Shown here: piece after piece, positions 6,707 to 16,149 of the stretch | How positions within the stretch are numbered: the stretch's first letter is position 1 | Layout of the letters: every line of letters begins with the position of its first letter | NCBI GenBank assembly: GCA_902792815.1 | Contig: CADBAY010000001.1 | Span: forward strand, 1-64,000 | Direction of reading: 5' to 3' | Source: an uncultured Bacteroidia bacterium | GTDB lineage: Bacteria > Bacteroidota > Bacteroidia > Bacteroidales > UBA932 | Length of the DNA: 64,000 nucleotides | Made by a program: the position numbers and the translations under genes | The notes under the pieces: model-generated | What the model was told of the DNA's origin: nothing | The model's input: the letters and a program-made list of their open reading frames with translations, nothing else | Database searches by the model: none

Positions 6707-6941
6707 GCTTTCGCTCCTTCATCTGCTGCAGGAAATCCTGCGAATCAAAATCCTCGACAATGCCACTTTTCAACCCTTCTTCAATAGCAGATCGGAGCGC
6801 AGCCATCCTCTGTTCCTGATCTTCCAGAAGGCGAAGACCGGAACGAACCACCTCACTGGCGTTATTGTAACGTCCGCTCAGTATACTGGCCTGAATGAAT
6901 TCTTCGAAATGCGCACCAAGCGCAACTGATGTTGTTTTCAT
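6693..6941 (-). CDS. parD: ParD-type (ribbon-helix-helix) antitoxin
   Basis: The 82-residue protein starts MKTTSVALGAHFEEFIQASI and contains GRYNNASEVVRSGLRLLEDQ, the typical ParD ribbon-helix-helix dimer fold followed by an acidic toxin-binding tail. ATG 6941 is chosen over an upstream TTG because it matches family starts. It should bind its own promoter (TAACTTTG, 6970-6963). The partner toxin is broken, leaving an orphan antitoxin. Confidence 0.88.
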   Translation of the reverse strand: MKTTSVALGAHFEEFIQASILSGRYNNASEVVRSGLRLLEDQEQRMAALRSAIEEGLKSGIVEDFDSQDFLQQMKERKHGKV

Positions 6942-6962
6942 AAGCAACGGTGTTTTTCATCG

Positions 6963-6970
6963 CAAAGTTA
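6963..6970 (-). promoter_or_regulatory. -7 box of parDE
   Basis: TAACTTTG on minus, 22 bp before the parD ATG. Confidence 0.45.
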
Positions 6971-7085
6971 CCAATATTTCATAATAATCCAAACAAATAC
7001 CATTGTCCCAGATAGAACCAGGCAAAGAAATGCTCCGGAATGCCTGGTATATACTTGAGGCCGATGAAAAAGTGGGGCGACAAGA

Positions 7086-7114
7086 TTGTGAAAACTGAAA
7101 AATGATTACATTTG
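7086..7114 (+). promoter_or_regulatory. pyrG promoter
   Basis: TTG at 7086-7088 and the -7 box TACATTTG at 7107-7114 give the Bacteroidota spacing, 30 bp before the ATG. Confidence 0.6.
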
Positions 7115-7143
7115 TATCCCGTTATAAATAAATCGGTTGAACG

Positions 7144-8760
7144 ATGAACACAAAATATGTATTTGTAACGGGCGGCGTTGCTTCATCCCTCGGGAAGGGC
7201 ATTGTGGCGGCATCCTTGGCCAAACTCCTGCAGGCCCGCGGGCTTCGCGTCACCATCCAGAAATTCGATCCATATATCAACATCGACCCCGGGACACTGA
7301 ATCCCTATGAGCACGGCGAATGCTATGTAACCGAAGACGGCGCGGAGACAGACCTTGACCTCGGCCACTACGAGCGTTTCCTCGGTGTGCATACATCCAA
7401 GGCCAATAATGTGACCACCGGCAAGATTTACAATACTGTCATCACCAAAGAACGTGAAGGCGCCTACCTCGGAAAGACCGTCCAGATAGTTCCGCACATC
7501 ACAGACGAAATCAAGCGCCGCATGCTGCTGCTCGGAAAGACGGGAAAGTTCGATGTCGTCATCACGGAAGTCGGAGGTACAGTAGGCGATATGGAGTCCC
7601 AGCCGTTCGTGGAAGCAATGCGCCAACTGCAGTGGGAAATGCCGGAGGAGGACTTCCTGAGCATACACCTCACGCTGATTCCCTATCTCAAAGCAGCCAA
7701 AGAGCTTAAGACAAAGCCCACGCAGCATTCCGTACAGGAACTGCAGTCTGCCGGCGTCCACCCCGACATCATAGTATGCCGCACGGAGATGCCGCTTACC
7801 GCCGAGCTGAAGAAAAAGATTGCGCTTTTCTGCAATGTCCGTCCTGGGCACGTCATCCAGTCCCTGGATGCCTGGAGCATCTACCAGGTCCCCTTGAATA
7901 TGGAGGAAGAAGTCCTGGACACGCTGGTTGTCAATAAGTTGGAGATCGAGGGCTGTGCTCCGGAGCCGAACCTTTCAGCCCTGAAAGCGTTCCTTGAGCG
8001 TTTGAAGAACCCGAAGCGGGAAGTAAACATCGCCCTGGTCGGTAAATACGTCGAATTGCAGGACGCCTACAAGTCCATCCAGGAATCATTAGTCCATGCC
8101 GGTGCTGCAAATGAATGCAGGGTGAATGTCAAGACAGTTCATTCGGAACAGGTCTGCGAAGACAACGTGGCAGAAATGCTGGCAGGCATGGACGGTATCC
8201 TTGTCGCTCCCGGCTTCGGCGAGAGGGGCATACCCGGAAAGATTGCCGCGGTGCGGCATGCCCGTGAGAATGGAATACCCTTCTTCGGGATTTGCCTGGG
8301 CATGCAGATGGCGGTGGTGGAGTTTGCCCGCAACGTACTGGGCCTGTCAGATGCTGCCTCCACGGAAATGAATCCCGAAAGCGGCAATCCGGTCATCGAC
8401 CTTATGGAAGAGCAGAAAAGCACCACGATCAAGGGCGGCACCATGCGGCTGGGTGCCTATGCATGCAAGCTTCAGCCCGGCACGCTGGCGCACCGGATAT
8501 ACGGTGGGCAGGATGTCATTTTCGAGCGCCACCGCCACCGTTATGAGTTCAATGATGCATATCGGCAGGCCATAGAGAATGCCGGAATGAAGGTGTCCGG
8601 AACAAACCCGGACACCGGACTCGTGGAAATAGTGGAACTGCCGTCACATCCGTTCTTCATCGGTACCCAGTTCCACCCGGAATTCAAGAGCACGCCGGAA
8701 CGGCCGCAGCCCATTTTCGCTGCATTTGTCAAAGCGGCCGCCACAGCCCGCAGGCTATGA
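7144..8760 (+). CDS. pyrG: CTP synthase
   Basis: The 538-residue enzyme makes CTP from UTP, ATP and glutamine. The synthetase half opens [20 protein letters not shown] with its P-loop and has [20 protein letters not shown]. The glutaminase half has the nucleophile loop [11 protein letters not shown] and the HPEF histidine-glutamate pair near the end. Length equals the family norm. It is an ordinary housekeeping gene standing between accessory genes, with its own promoter. Confidence 0.97.
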   Translation: MNTKYVFVTGGVASSLGKGIVAASLAKLLQARGLRVTIQKFDPYINIDPGTLNPYEHGECYVTEDGAETDLDLGHYERFLGVHTSKANNVTTGKIYNTVITKEREGAYLGKTVQIVPHITDEIKRRMLLLGKTGKFDVVITEVGGTVGDMESQPFVEAMRQLQWEMPEEDFLSIHLTLIPYLKAAKELKTKPTQHSVQELQSAGVHPDIIVCRTEMPLTAELKKKIALFCNVRPGHVIQSLDAWSIYQVPLNMEEEVLDTLVVNKLEIEGCAPEPNLSALKAFLERLKNPKREVNIALVGKYVELQDAYKSIQESLVHAGAANECRVNVKTVHSEQVCEDNVAEMLAGMDGILVAPGFGERGIPGKIAAVRHARENGIPFFGICLGMQMAVVEFARNVLGLSDAASTEMNPESGNPVIDLMEEQKSTTIKGGTMRLGAYACKLQPGTLAHRIYGGQDVIFERHRHRYEFNDAYRQAIENAGMKVSGTNPDTGLVEIVELPSHPFFIGTQFHPEFKSTPERPQPIFAAFVKAAATARRL

Positions 8761-9005
8761 TGGATTCGATGAGGAATACACAACTGCGGATCAGGAGGTG
8801 CGATATGGATAGATTTGTCTCCATCGAACACGCCGACACCGCCGATCCTGAACATACCGGGGTATCGTCACCGGCGAAAAAACCAAACCCTCCGAATCTT
8901 GAACTTGATGAAATATTTCAACCGTCTTTATTGATTCGCCATCGAGGTACTTTAGGGAATAATGATTATATTTGTAAGAGCCCGTCTCATCGGGAATAAA
9001 TAGTT
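8761..9005. other. Intergenic gap with a weak tail-like sequence and a rhuM promoter
   Basis: No convincing gene. Around 8877-8905 the sequence AAAACCAAACCCTCCGAATC, then TTGAAC, resembles the tail of copy G but lacks a hairpin. A -7 box TATATTTG (8967-8974) precedes the rhuM relic. Confidence 0.4.
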
Positions 9006-9966
9006 ATGGAAGACACTGGGAATATCGTTATTTACGAGTCCGAAGGAGGAGATGTCCGTCTTGATGTAAGACTGGAGAATGGAAACGTGTGGCTTACTCA
9101 ACAACAAATGGCTTTGTTGTATGGTAAGGCCCCTTCCACCATTAACGAGCATATCGGAGACATTTTTGACGATAAAGAACTGCTTCCAGAGGCCTGTAGA
9201 TCAGCAGAAAGCGCCCTACTACTATAACCTCGACATGATTATCGCCGTCGGATTCCGAGTCCGTTCCAGAAATGGCGTCATCTTCAGGCAGTGGGCTGCC
9301 GAACGCATTCAAGAGTACATCGTCAAAGGCTTTACGATGGATGACGAGCGACTGAAGCAACTCGGCGGAGGAGGTTATTGGAAAGAACTTCTAAATCGTA
9401 TCCGGGACATCCGTGCTTCTGAGAAGGTTTTTTATCGGCAAATTTTGGATATCTATGCAACCAGCGTGGACTATGATCCCAAAGCCGATATGTCTATCGA
9501 GTTCTTCAAGAAAGTCCAGAACAAGATTCACTATGCCATTCATGGCCAGACAGCGGCAGAAATTATCTACTCCAGAGCAGATGCCGAAAAGGAATTCATG
9601 GGATTAACAACATTCAAAGGCAGTCGCCCTCATCTCTCGGATGCCGTAATAGCGAAGAACTACCTGAACGAGAAAGAATTACGCTCTCTTGGCCAATTAG
9701 TCTCTGGTTATCTGGATTTTGCTGAACGTAAAGCCGAACGCCACGAATTCATGACCATGGCCGACTGGGCTAAGCATCTTGATAACGTCCTTATTATGAA
9801 CGGTGAACAACTCCTTGTGGGCCCTGGTTCAGTCAGTCATCAACAGGCTATAGAAAAGGCCACGGATGAATACAAGAAATACCAGCAACGCACTTTGAGC
9901 GATGTAGAAAAGGCCTATCTTGATACCATCAGAATACTGGAAGACAAAACAAAGAAAAAGAGTTGA
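9006..9966 (+). pseudogene. Broken RhuM family gene
   Basis: RhuM proteins are DNA-binding-like proteins of unknown role, frequent in Bacteroidota islands. The first frame (9006-9227) has the N-terminal signature GNVWLTQQQMALLYGKAPST and INEHIGDIFDDKELLPEA. The conserved stretch that normally follows is missing, and the rest continues in another frame from about 9195 (KAPYYYNLDMIIAVGFRVRS) to 9966. A deletion of a few dozen bases with a frameshift explains this. The C-terminal part is otherwise open (SRPHLSDAVIAKNYLNEKEL). Terminator 9960-9987 follows. Confidence 0.82.
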
Positions 9967-10044
9967 GATTGCTCAACTCTTTTTTTTGTAGTAGACCAAA
10001 CACTCCGAATCTCGAACCTCCGGTTCCTGTAAGGGTTACAGGAA
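9960..10044 (-). repeat. 3' element copy G between converging genes
   Basis: The hairpin GAGTTGAG-ATTG-CTCAACTC (9960-9979) has U-tracts on both sides and can end both the rhuM relic and the minus-strand 10079 gene. The tail starts GTAGTAGACCAAACAC (9988) and CTCGAACC. It continues into a perfect palindrome TTCCTGTAA-GGG-TTACAGGAA (10024-10044). Confidence 0.7.
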
Positions 10045-10078
10045 ATCCAGGCTTTTTTGGTCAATCTGATGAGCTAAA

Positions 10079-10591
10079 CTAAAAATACAGAGCATCTTTC
10101 GATGAGTGAGGGAAACTCTCTATATCAGACCCATGCTTCATTGCCCACGCCTCCTTGGCAATATATAAAACACTTTCACTTTCATTGGCCCAAAAATCTT
10201 TTTCCTTTCCCTCGAGAACTCGTTTGAAAAACTCTATCCCGTGAATCATTGCCGTGCAACGAGCATACAAGAATGCATCATCTTCGCCTGGGTTCTTCTT
10301 AATGAATGAGTGAATATAATAGGGCTTGTTTAACAACGCCAGTAAATCTGCCAGCGTATCTTCAAATCTGAAAAACACCTCGTCCTCTTCTTGAGACAAG
10401 CGGCTAACAGCAGCGTTAGTATCAACTTCACACTCGTCAACTGGTCTACAAAGAGACATGATTTCCCAATATAATGGATCTTGCTGGGTTTCCGTCAATC
10501 TGACTCGATCCGGCCTGCCTCTTCGCTGATAAACAAAAAGAGCCACCCCGGCTAAAATCAGGAGGATAATCAAAACGGTGTTGGAAGGCAT
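10079..10591 (-). CDS. Membrane-anchored DUF4240-like protein
   Basis: ATG 10591 is preferred because it places one transmembrane helix at the very start (MPSNTVLIILLILAGVALFV). The soluble part resembles DUF4240: DPLYWEIMSL, then SRLSQEEDEVFFRFEDTLAD, YARCTAMIHGIEFFKRVLEG and ESVLYIAKEAWAMKHG. The function of that family is unknown; some members sit beside polymorphic toxins. It lies downstream of a secreted hypothetical gene on the same strand with a 55-bp gap. Family call moderate. Confidence 0.6.
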   Translation of the reverse strand: MPSNTVLIILLILAGVALFVYQRRGRPDRVRLTETQQDPLYWEIMSLCRPVDECEVDTNAAVSRLSQEEDEVFFRFEDTLADLLALLNKPYYIHSFIKKNPGEDDAFLYARCTAMIHGIEFFKRVLEGKEKDFWANESESVLYIAKEAWAMKHGSDIESFPHSSKDALYF

Positions 10592-10646
10592 AATTTTCAC
10601 GGTTGGGTTTCTCTGGAATCTTGGCAAAAATAATAAAAAAATACTA

Positions 10647-11525
10647 TTACCATATCCACCCCTGGCTCATACGTTTTAGCTTTTCTAGTGAACAATCCTT
10701 TCTCCTAATCCCTATATCAATAAATGTCCCAGAGCCACTGACTTTAAACCAATCCGAGTCATCAGTCACTGTAATGTGATAATGAAATGGGTGCATACTC
10801 TTTTCTAATAAGTATCCGGCAAACTCTCTGACAGTCTTTTCGTCAATGGCAGACACAGCATTTGGATATAAGGATACACTGACACTGAAAGGGCCCATAA
10901 GACTTCCAACGCCAATATAATTTACATCTGAATCCGACACCACCTCCAAACTGGCGAATTGTTTATAATCATTTATCAGATGCTCGATGCTGTCTTTCAA
11001 CGCATTAAGCGCAGCTGGATTTGCACTCTCGACAGCATTACATACTTTTCTGGATAGTTCTATTAACGAATACGAGCCATTGCAGTTCCAATCAGCAATC
11101 ATATTCTTGAAGACAAAAGAGCACGGTTCTCCATCCATAACGAAAGGCGGATTCTGTGGAGATGACGTAGAAACTGCAAGGTTATACAGCCAAGACAATC
11201 TAGTGCAAACGGAACGATTAATAACAACCGAATAGCTCTTTGAATTCCTCAAGCGCCAGTTATCATCTTCATAACCAAGAGAGTACTTAGTAAGTGTGAT
11301 TATAGATTTATTCAGATCAATCCTAAAACCACGGCAATTGCTTTCATCGATAAATGCGCCATCACACAAAGACTCGTTATCCCCCAACACGGTCTTTAAT
11401 TCCAACTGACGTTCTTGCGATATAGCATATTCTAAAGCATCTGCTGTATGCAGCCGATCCTGAGCACTGACAGTAAAAGTGTTAAGAATTACAATACAAA
11501 GGACAATTACAAAACTGTATCTCAT
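10647..11525 (-). CDS. Secreted hypothetical protein
   Basis: The 292-residue protein starts with a clear signal peptide (MRYSFVIVLCIVILNTFTVSAQD, cut after SAQ). The mature part has several cysteines (ESLCDGAFIDESNCRG, NRSVCTRL, WNCNG, RKDCSLEK) that may form disulphides, and a beta-rich C-terminus. I do not recognise a domain. It is likely periplasmic and co-transcribed with the 10079 gene. Confidence 0.6.
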   Translation of the reverse strand: MRYSFVIVLCIVILNTFTVSAQDRLHTADALEYAISQERQLELKTVLGDNESLCDGAFIDESNCRGFRIDLNKSIITLTKYSLGYEDDNWRLRNSKSYSVVINRSVCTRLSWLYNLAVSTSSPQNPPFVMDGEPCSFVFKNMIADWNCNGSYSLIELSRKVCNAVESANPAALNALKDSIEHLINDYKQFASLEVVSDSDVNYIGVGSLMGPFSVSVSLYPNAVSAIDEKTVREFAGYLLEKSMHPFHYHITVTDDSDWFKVSGSGTFIDIGIRRKDCSLEKLKRMSQGWIW

Positions 11526-11552
11526 ATTATATCTATTCTATCGATCCATCAA

Positions 11553-12050
11553 TCACCTCTTTCTCTTGGAACGCATACGAGGAATAAAAACAGTTTCGCC
11601 AGAAACCACGTATCCGTCATCAAAGAAGTCGAATACACCAAAAATAATGCCGATGGCATTATAGCCGCATGCATTAACACAAAGAGAAAAAGGAGGGCCG
11701 AAGCTCTCCCCGTGCTGCAGGGACGGAAGAAGGCTACTTTACTTGGTCCTAATCCGGACAGATACTACTTTCGCATCCTGAGAGCGTCTATAGTAATACC
11801 GGACTTTCAATGGCTTAACGTTTTGAATCCGAATGTACGAATTCACGTGGGCAAGACCGGACTTTCTAACTTCAACTTGAAGTTTCGTGCCAGCGGGAAT
11901 AAAGCCGTTTCTTAATAGATTTCGCGGTGGCGGCTAACTAACTAGCCCACAGCGCCTTGCTGCTTTTGCCCGCATCATTTTTCGTGCAGGCAGATCTCGG
12001 AAGTGCTTGACACTCAGCAAGATGCCCGCCACCGCTCCCAAATGTATCAT
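11553..12050 (-). pseudogene. Three successive open segments in one frame, split by TAG and TAA
   Basis: One minus frame stays protein-like for about 165 codons but contains two stops. Segment 1 (12050-11934) starts MIHLGAVAGILLSVKHFRDL and ends at TAG 11936-11934. Segment 2 (11933-11739) reads LLRNGFIPAGTKLQVEVRKS and ends at TAA 11741-11739. Segment 3 (11738-11553) reads GYNAIGIIFGVFDFFDDGYV, then PRMRSKRKR and TGA. I do not recognise a family. It is either a decayed gene or three small neighbouring genes. The remainder of the gap (12051-12130) shows nothing further. Confidence 0.4.
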
Positions 12051-12130
12051 TTTAACATTGAAAACGCCCCCCGGGGTAGGAGAAGCGTTCCATCTTATCA
12101 TTTTGTAATAAACTAACGCTATTCAAGTGC

Positions 12131-12532
12131 CTATTGTTTCTGTGGCTTCTCGATAAGAGCACAAAGAATACAAAGAAGTGAAAGAGCAACACCAACCCAA
12201 GGAAAGACCTTCGCAAACAATGACGTAGATGTATGAGCAGAAGCGGCACCTATCATAGAAATAGGAATCATCCCCAGCGAAATGAGAATCAGATAGATAT
12301 TTGTGGCTATCTTAATATTTTTTCTCTTATTCCATTGTAGAATGGCAGACCCCACCAAGGTTAAGCCAATCAAGAAAAACAATGCGGTCATATCCATCAA
12401 GTCGGGATAAGTCCAAACATTGACAAAGAAGTCAATCAGTTCATAGATAGCGACATAAAAGCCCAATGCCCCCCAGACAATAGAGGATACAAGTGCTGGT
12501 ATAGAACCCAATGTCAATTTTGGTACTTTCAT
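12131..12532 (-). CDS. Four-helix membrane protein
   Basis: The 133-residue protein has four hydrophobic segments (about residues 10-34, 47-65, 75-97 and 107-126) with short loops and ends IEKPQKQ. No domain recognised. Its ATG overlaps the stop of the upstream small gene (ATGA), indicating translational coupling. Confidence 0.65.
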   Translation of the reverse strand: MKVPKLTLGSIPALVSSIVWGALGFYVAIYELIDFFVNVWTYPDLMDMTALFFLIGLTLVGSAILQWNKRKNIKIATNIYLILISLGMIPISMIGAASAHTSTSLFAKVFPWVGVALSLLCILCALIEKPQKQ

Positions 12533-12765
12533 AGAAATAACGAGGTTGGGGCTGCTATGCTATTCTTTGCGATGTAAATGCACTTGGTATTCCGAAAAGG
12601 GTTTTCTTCACTGATTCCGTAGTTCCGGAGATAGGCGTACCCGACCCCAAGGGCATCTTTGTCCAAGTGGTCACAGAGGGCTTTAAGGTTCCCGTAGTAG
12701 TAATGCTGACCGCCGATTTCCAAATGTACGACCATTCGTTCCTGTTTTCCATTTACACTCGCCAT
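12529..12765 (-). CDS. Small conserved-looking hypothetical protein
   Basis: From ATG 12765 the 78-residue protein reads MASVNGKQERMVVHLEIGGQ, HYYYGNLKALCDHLDKDALG and VGYAYLRNYGISEENPFRN. It resembles short Bacteroidota proteins of unknown function that share a 'YYYGSLKALCDH ... LGVGYAYLRNYG' core (from memory). It is coupled to the membrane protein downstream. Confidence 0.6.
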   Translation of the reverse strand: MASVNGKQERMVVHLEIGGQHYYYGNLKALCDHLDKDALGVGYAYLRNYGISEENPFRNTKCIYIAKNSIAAPTSLFL

Positions 12766-12840
12766 CGTTCCGCTATGTTGTTGTAGGTACAAAGATAAAG
12801 AATGATGAGCACAATGGAACAGATTACGAAACAGATAAAA

Positions 12841-12875
12841 TAAAAAAACAGGACAAATCCGAAGACTTGTCCTGT
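12841..12875 (-). terminator. Terminator of the initiator tRNA gene
   Basis: On minus, ACAGGACAAGUC-UUCG-GAUUUGUCCUGU (12875-12848) is a 12-bp stem with a UUCG loop and one G-U wobble, followed by UUUUUUUA. Its architecture and sequence match repeat copy E. Confidence 0.85.
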
Positions 12876-12879
12876 TTAG

Positions 12880-12952
<73 letters not shown>

Positions 12953-13014
12953 ATGTGGACTGCAAAGGTAGGAACTTTTTTTAAAACTGCAAATTTTTTC
13001 CGACGTTTTGTCGG

Positions 13015-14373
13015 TTAAGCCAGGCCGGACAGGAAGGCGAGCATGCCGGGGATATCCTGTTTGTCAAAGCCGCGCTGTTCGCCTGTACTGAGTTTCTTAA
13101 GCTGTACGGTACCTGCTGCCGCCTCATCGGCTCCGCATATCGAAAGGAATTTTATTCCCTTGCGGTCGGCGTAGTCAAACTGCTTTTTGAGCTTGGAGGA
13201 GTCGGGATAAATCTCTGCCGACACACCTTCGGAGCGGAGCGCGGCTGCAACAGGCAGAATATACTCCAGCTCGGCCCGGCCCATGTTGGCAAAGAGCAAA
13301 TCGGCCCCGGAAGACAGCGACTCGGGGAACTTATCCAGCCCCGCCAGAACATCGTAGATGCGGTCGGCGCCAAAAGAAACGCCCACTCCGGACATGTCGG
13401 GGAGGCCGAAGATTCCGGTAAGATTGTCGTAGCGGCCGCCGCCGCATATCGAACCGATCTGCCAGTCGAGGGCCTTGACCTCAAAGATTGCTCCCGTATA
13501 ATAATTGAGTCCGCGGGCAAGCGAAAGATCCATCTGGCAAGGCATCTGCACGCCTGCCGCACGTATCAGACCGAAGAGCTCGTCCAGCTCGTCCAAGCCC
13601 TTGAGGCCCTCGGGCGAAGAAGCAAGAAGCTTGCGCATCGACTCAAGTTTATCCTCGAAACTCCCTTCGAGCAGCAGCACGGGCTTCAAACATTCGACGG
13701 CCTGTGCGGTCAGCCCCTTCTCCAGCAGCTCGGCGCACACAGCGTCCAGACCTATCTTGTCAAGCTTGTCGATGGCTACGGTTATATCGACCACCTTGTC
13801 GGGGAAGCCGCACACCTCCGCCAGGCCTGTGAGCACCTTGCGGTTGTTGATTTTCATGCATACCCTCACGTCAAGCAGGCTGAACACCTTCTCCACAATC
13901 TGCACCAACTCCAGCTCGCACAGCTGCGAACGGGAGCCTATGGCGTCAACATCACACTGATAAAACTCGCGGTAGCGACCCTTCTGGGGACGGTCGGCAC
14001 GCCAGACAGGCTGAATCTGGAAACGCTTGAACGGGAATGAGATCTCGCCCTGATGCTGCACCACAAAACGGGCGAACGGAACTGTAAGATCGTAGCGGAG
14101 CCCCTTTTCGCACACCTGCGGAGCGAGCGGACGGTCGAAGTCAACTTCAGCAAAAGCATCACCGGAGTTAAGGATCCTGTACAGCAACTTATCCCCCTCC
14201 TCGCCGTACTTACCGAGCAGGGTGCTCAGGTTCTCCATGGCGGGAGTTTCTATCTGGGCATAGCCGTAGGTCTTGAAAACGGTACGTATGGTATCGAAGA
14301 TATAATTGCGCGCAGCCATCTGCGAAGGGCCGAAATCTCTGGTTCCCTTGGGTATAGAAGGTTTTTGTGACAT
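13015..14373 (-). CDS. hisS: Histidine--tRNA ligase
   Basis: The 452-residue class II synthetase charges tRNA-His. It starts [20 protein letters not shown]. It shows motif 2 ([20 protein letters not shown], then REFYQCD), the histidine-binding loop ([15 protein letters not shown]) and motif 3 ([11 protein letters not shown]), with an anticodon-binding end. The promoter TAAATTTG (14388-14381) is 8 bp from the ATG and lies back to back with the sppA promoter. Confidence 0.96.
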   Translation of the reverse strand: MSQKPSIPKGTRDFGPSQMAARNYIFDTIRTVFKTYGYAQIETPAMENLSTLLGKYGEEGDKLLYRILNSGDAFAEVDFDRPLAPQVCEKGLRYDLTVPFARFVVQHQGEISFPFKRFQIQPVWRADRPQKGRYREFYQCDVDAIGSRSQLCELELVQIVEKVFSLLDVRVCMKINNRKVLTGLAEVCGFPDKVVDITVAIDKLDKIGLDAVCAELLEKGLTAQAVECLKPVLLLEGSFEDKLESMRKLLASSPEGLKGLDELDELFGLIRAAGVQMPCQMDLSLARGLNYYTGAIFEVKALDWQIGSICGGGRYDNLTGIFGLPDMSGVGVSFGADRIYDVLAGLDKFPESLSSGADLLFANMGRAELEYILPVAAALRSEGVSAEIYPDSSKLKKQFDYADRKGIKFLSICGADEAAAGTVQLKKLSTGEQRGFDKQDIPGMLAFLSGLA

Positions 14374-14380
14374 AATTGCG

Positions 14381-14398
14381 CAAATTTACTTACTTTTG
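14381..14398. promoter_or_regulatory. Back-to-back promoters of hisS and sppA
   Basis: The minus-strand -7 box TAAATTTG occupies 14388-14381 and the plus-strand -7 box TACTTTTG occupies 14391-14398. The two promoters therefore overlap and may compete for polymerase. Confidence 0.5.
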
Positions 14399-14418
14399 CA
14401 CAAATAAATTAATGTAAG

Positions 14419-16149
14419 ATGAAGATTTTTTGGAAAATAGTGCTCGCAGTTATATGCGGCATCTTGTTACTGAACGCGCTCATCATTGCCGTCATATCCG
14501 GTCTTGCAACGCCCAAGACACCAGCCGTACCGGCTGAGGGCGTGCTGAAGATTGACATGTCAAAAGTCATCATTGACGAGCAGAGTAAAGAGACCGACCC
14601 CATGACCATGATCCAGAGCCGCGGACAATCCCCCGCTACCATCGGCATCTGGGAAGCGGCCCGCGCCCTTGACGCGGCGGCCAACGACCCCGGCATCAAA
14701 TATATATACCTTAAGACCGACGGTTCTTCGACCAGTCTCGCCAAGCTTTACGAGTTCCGTAAGGCGCTGACCACCTTCCGCCAAAGTTCCGGCAAGGCTG
14801 TCGTGGCATATATGGAGGCCCCCTCCACCGGCAGCTATTATCTCGCCTCCGTCGCTGACAAAATATACATGACTCCGCACCCCGGAGCCACTGTTACCAT
14901 GAACGGTCTGAGCAGCCAGATGTTCTTCCTGGGCGACCTGCTCAAGAAGTTCGGTGTAAACGTACAGCTCATCCGCCACGGCAAGTACAAATCGGCCGGC
15001 GAGATGTACACGCGCGGCAACTCCAGCCCCGAGAACCGCGAGCAGTATCAGGTGATGATCAACTCCATGTGGAAATCTGTATCGACAGACATCGCCATGA
15101 GCCGCGGCATAGATATCAACAGGTTCAACGACTTGATCGACAACCTGAGCCTCTGCCTGCCTCAGGACTTCATCGACAACTCATTGGTAGATGAACTGCT
15201 TGACCGCAAAGGTCTGGAAGACCAGCTCGCCGTGCTTGCGGTAGCCGATAAGTTCAAAGATGTAACCATGATTCCCTTTGCCGACTACGCCACCGCCAAG
15301 GTGCTCCCCGGCAAGGGCTCCAAGAAGATAGCCATTATTTATGCCGACGGCGAGATTGTTGACGGCAGCGCCCAAGAGCAAGTTGCGGGAGATCATTTTG
15401 CATCCATCATCGAAAAGGTACGCGAAGACAAGGGCGTAAAGGCCGTGGTGCTGAGGGTAAACTCCCCCGGCGGCAGCGTGCTGGCATCGGAGAAGATTAA
15501 GGCGGAGCTCGACCGCCTGCAGGCCGAAAAGCCTCTGGTAGCATCCTACGGCGACTATGCAGCATCCGGCGGATACTGGATATCCAATCATTGTGAGACT
15601 ATATTCTCCGACCCTGTGACCCTCACCGGATCGATTGGCGTGTTCGGAATGGTTCCTGATTTCAGCAAGACCGCTTCCGACGTGCTTCATGTCGGCGTTG
15701 AGACGGTGTCGTCCAACAAGCACGGGGCCATGTACTCTCTGGTGAAGCCTTTTGACCAGGCCGAATATAACTATATGCTCCGCAGTATCGAAGACATCTA
15801 CGACCGTTTCACTTCTCTTGTTGCCGACGGACGGGACATGGCCAAAGAAAGGGTGGATGAAATTGGCCAGGGCCGCGTATGGACCGGTGCCGATGCCCTT
15901 GAAATCGGGTTGGTAGATCAAATAGGCACCTTGGATGACGCCGTTGCATATGCCGCCGAGCTGGCCGGAGACCCTACCCTGGCCAACTGGAACGTCAAAG
16001 CCTACCCTGCTCCTCCCACTACCATCGAGACCCTTATGAATTCGATGGGCGGGAATCAGGAAGACTACAGCATCAAGGCTATTTACCAGAGAATCAAAGA
16101 GCCGCGCATCGTGGCACGGCTCCCTTACGAAATCACAATCTTAAATTAG
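14419..16149 (+). CDS. sppA: Signal peptide peptidase SppA, 67-kDa type (protease IV)
   Basis: The 576-residue membrane-bound serine protease degrades leftover signal peptides. It has an N-terminal anchor (IVLAVICGILLLNALIIAVI) and two tandem S49 domains. The general-base lysine is in the first (LIRHGKYKSAGEMYTRG) and the nucleophile in the second (LVASYGDYAASGGYWIS), preceded by VNSPGGSVLASEKI. Length fits the long form. It ends 9 bp inside the tail of the converging MauE-like gene. Confidence 0.94.
   Translation: MKIFWKIVLAVICGILLLNALIIAVISGLATPKTPAVPAEGVLKIDMSKVIIDEQSKETDPMTMIQSRGQSPATIGIWEAARALDAAANDPGIKYIYLKTDGSSTSLAKLYEFRKALTTFRQSSGKAVVAYMEAPSTGSYYLASVADKIYMTPHPGATVTMNGLSSQMFFLGDLLKKFGVNVQLIRHGKYKSAGEMYTRGNSSPENREQYQVMINSMWKSVSTDIAMSRGIDINRFNDLIDNLSLCLPQDFIDNSLVDELLDRKGLEDQLAVLAVADKFKDVTMIPFADYATAKVLPGKGSKKIAIIYADGEIVDGSAQEQVAGDHFASIIEKVREDKGVKAVVLRVNSPGGSVLASEKIKAELDRLQAEKPLVASYGDYAASGGYWISNHCETIFSDPVTLTGSIGVFGMVPDFSKTASDVLHVGVETVSSNKHGAMYSLVKPFDQAEYNYMLRSIEDIYDRFTSLVADGRDMAKERVDEIGQGRVWTGADALEIGLVDQIGTLDDAVAYAAELAGDPTLANWNVKAYPAPPTTIETLMNSMGGNQEDYSIKAIYQRIKEPRIVARLPYEITILN

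Noticed and set aside
8757-8999. 80-codon frame overlapping the end of pyrG
   Set aside because: Arginine-rich odd start, no promoter, ends in the rhuM promoter; more likely chance. The tail-like sequence inside it is reported separately as an intergenic feature.
171-10044. Canonical integron attC sites
   Set aside because: The hairpins do not contain the GTTRRRY/RYYYAAC boxes with the usual spacing, and no tyrosine integron integrase is present, so the elements are only compared with attC, not named so.
11448-11915. Plus-strand frame over the start of the secreted hypothetical gene
   Set aside because: The minus strand gives a far more protein-like reading here (GYNAIGIIFGVFDFFDDGYV and neighbours), and the plus frame overlaps a signal peptide gene.
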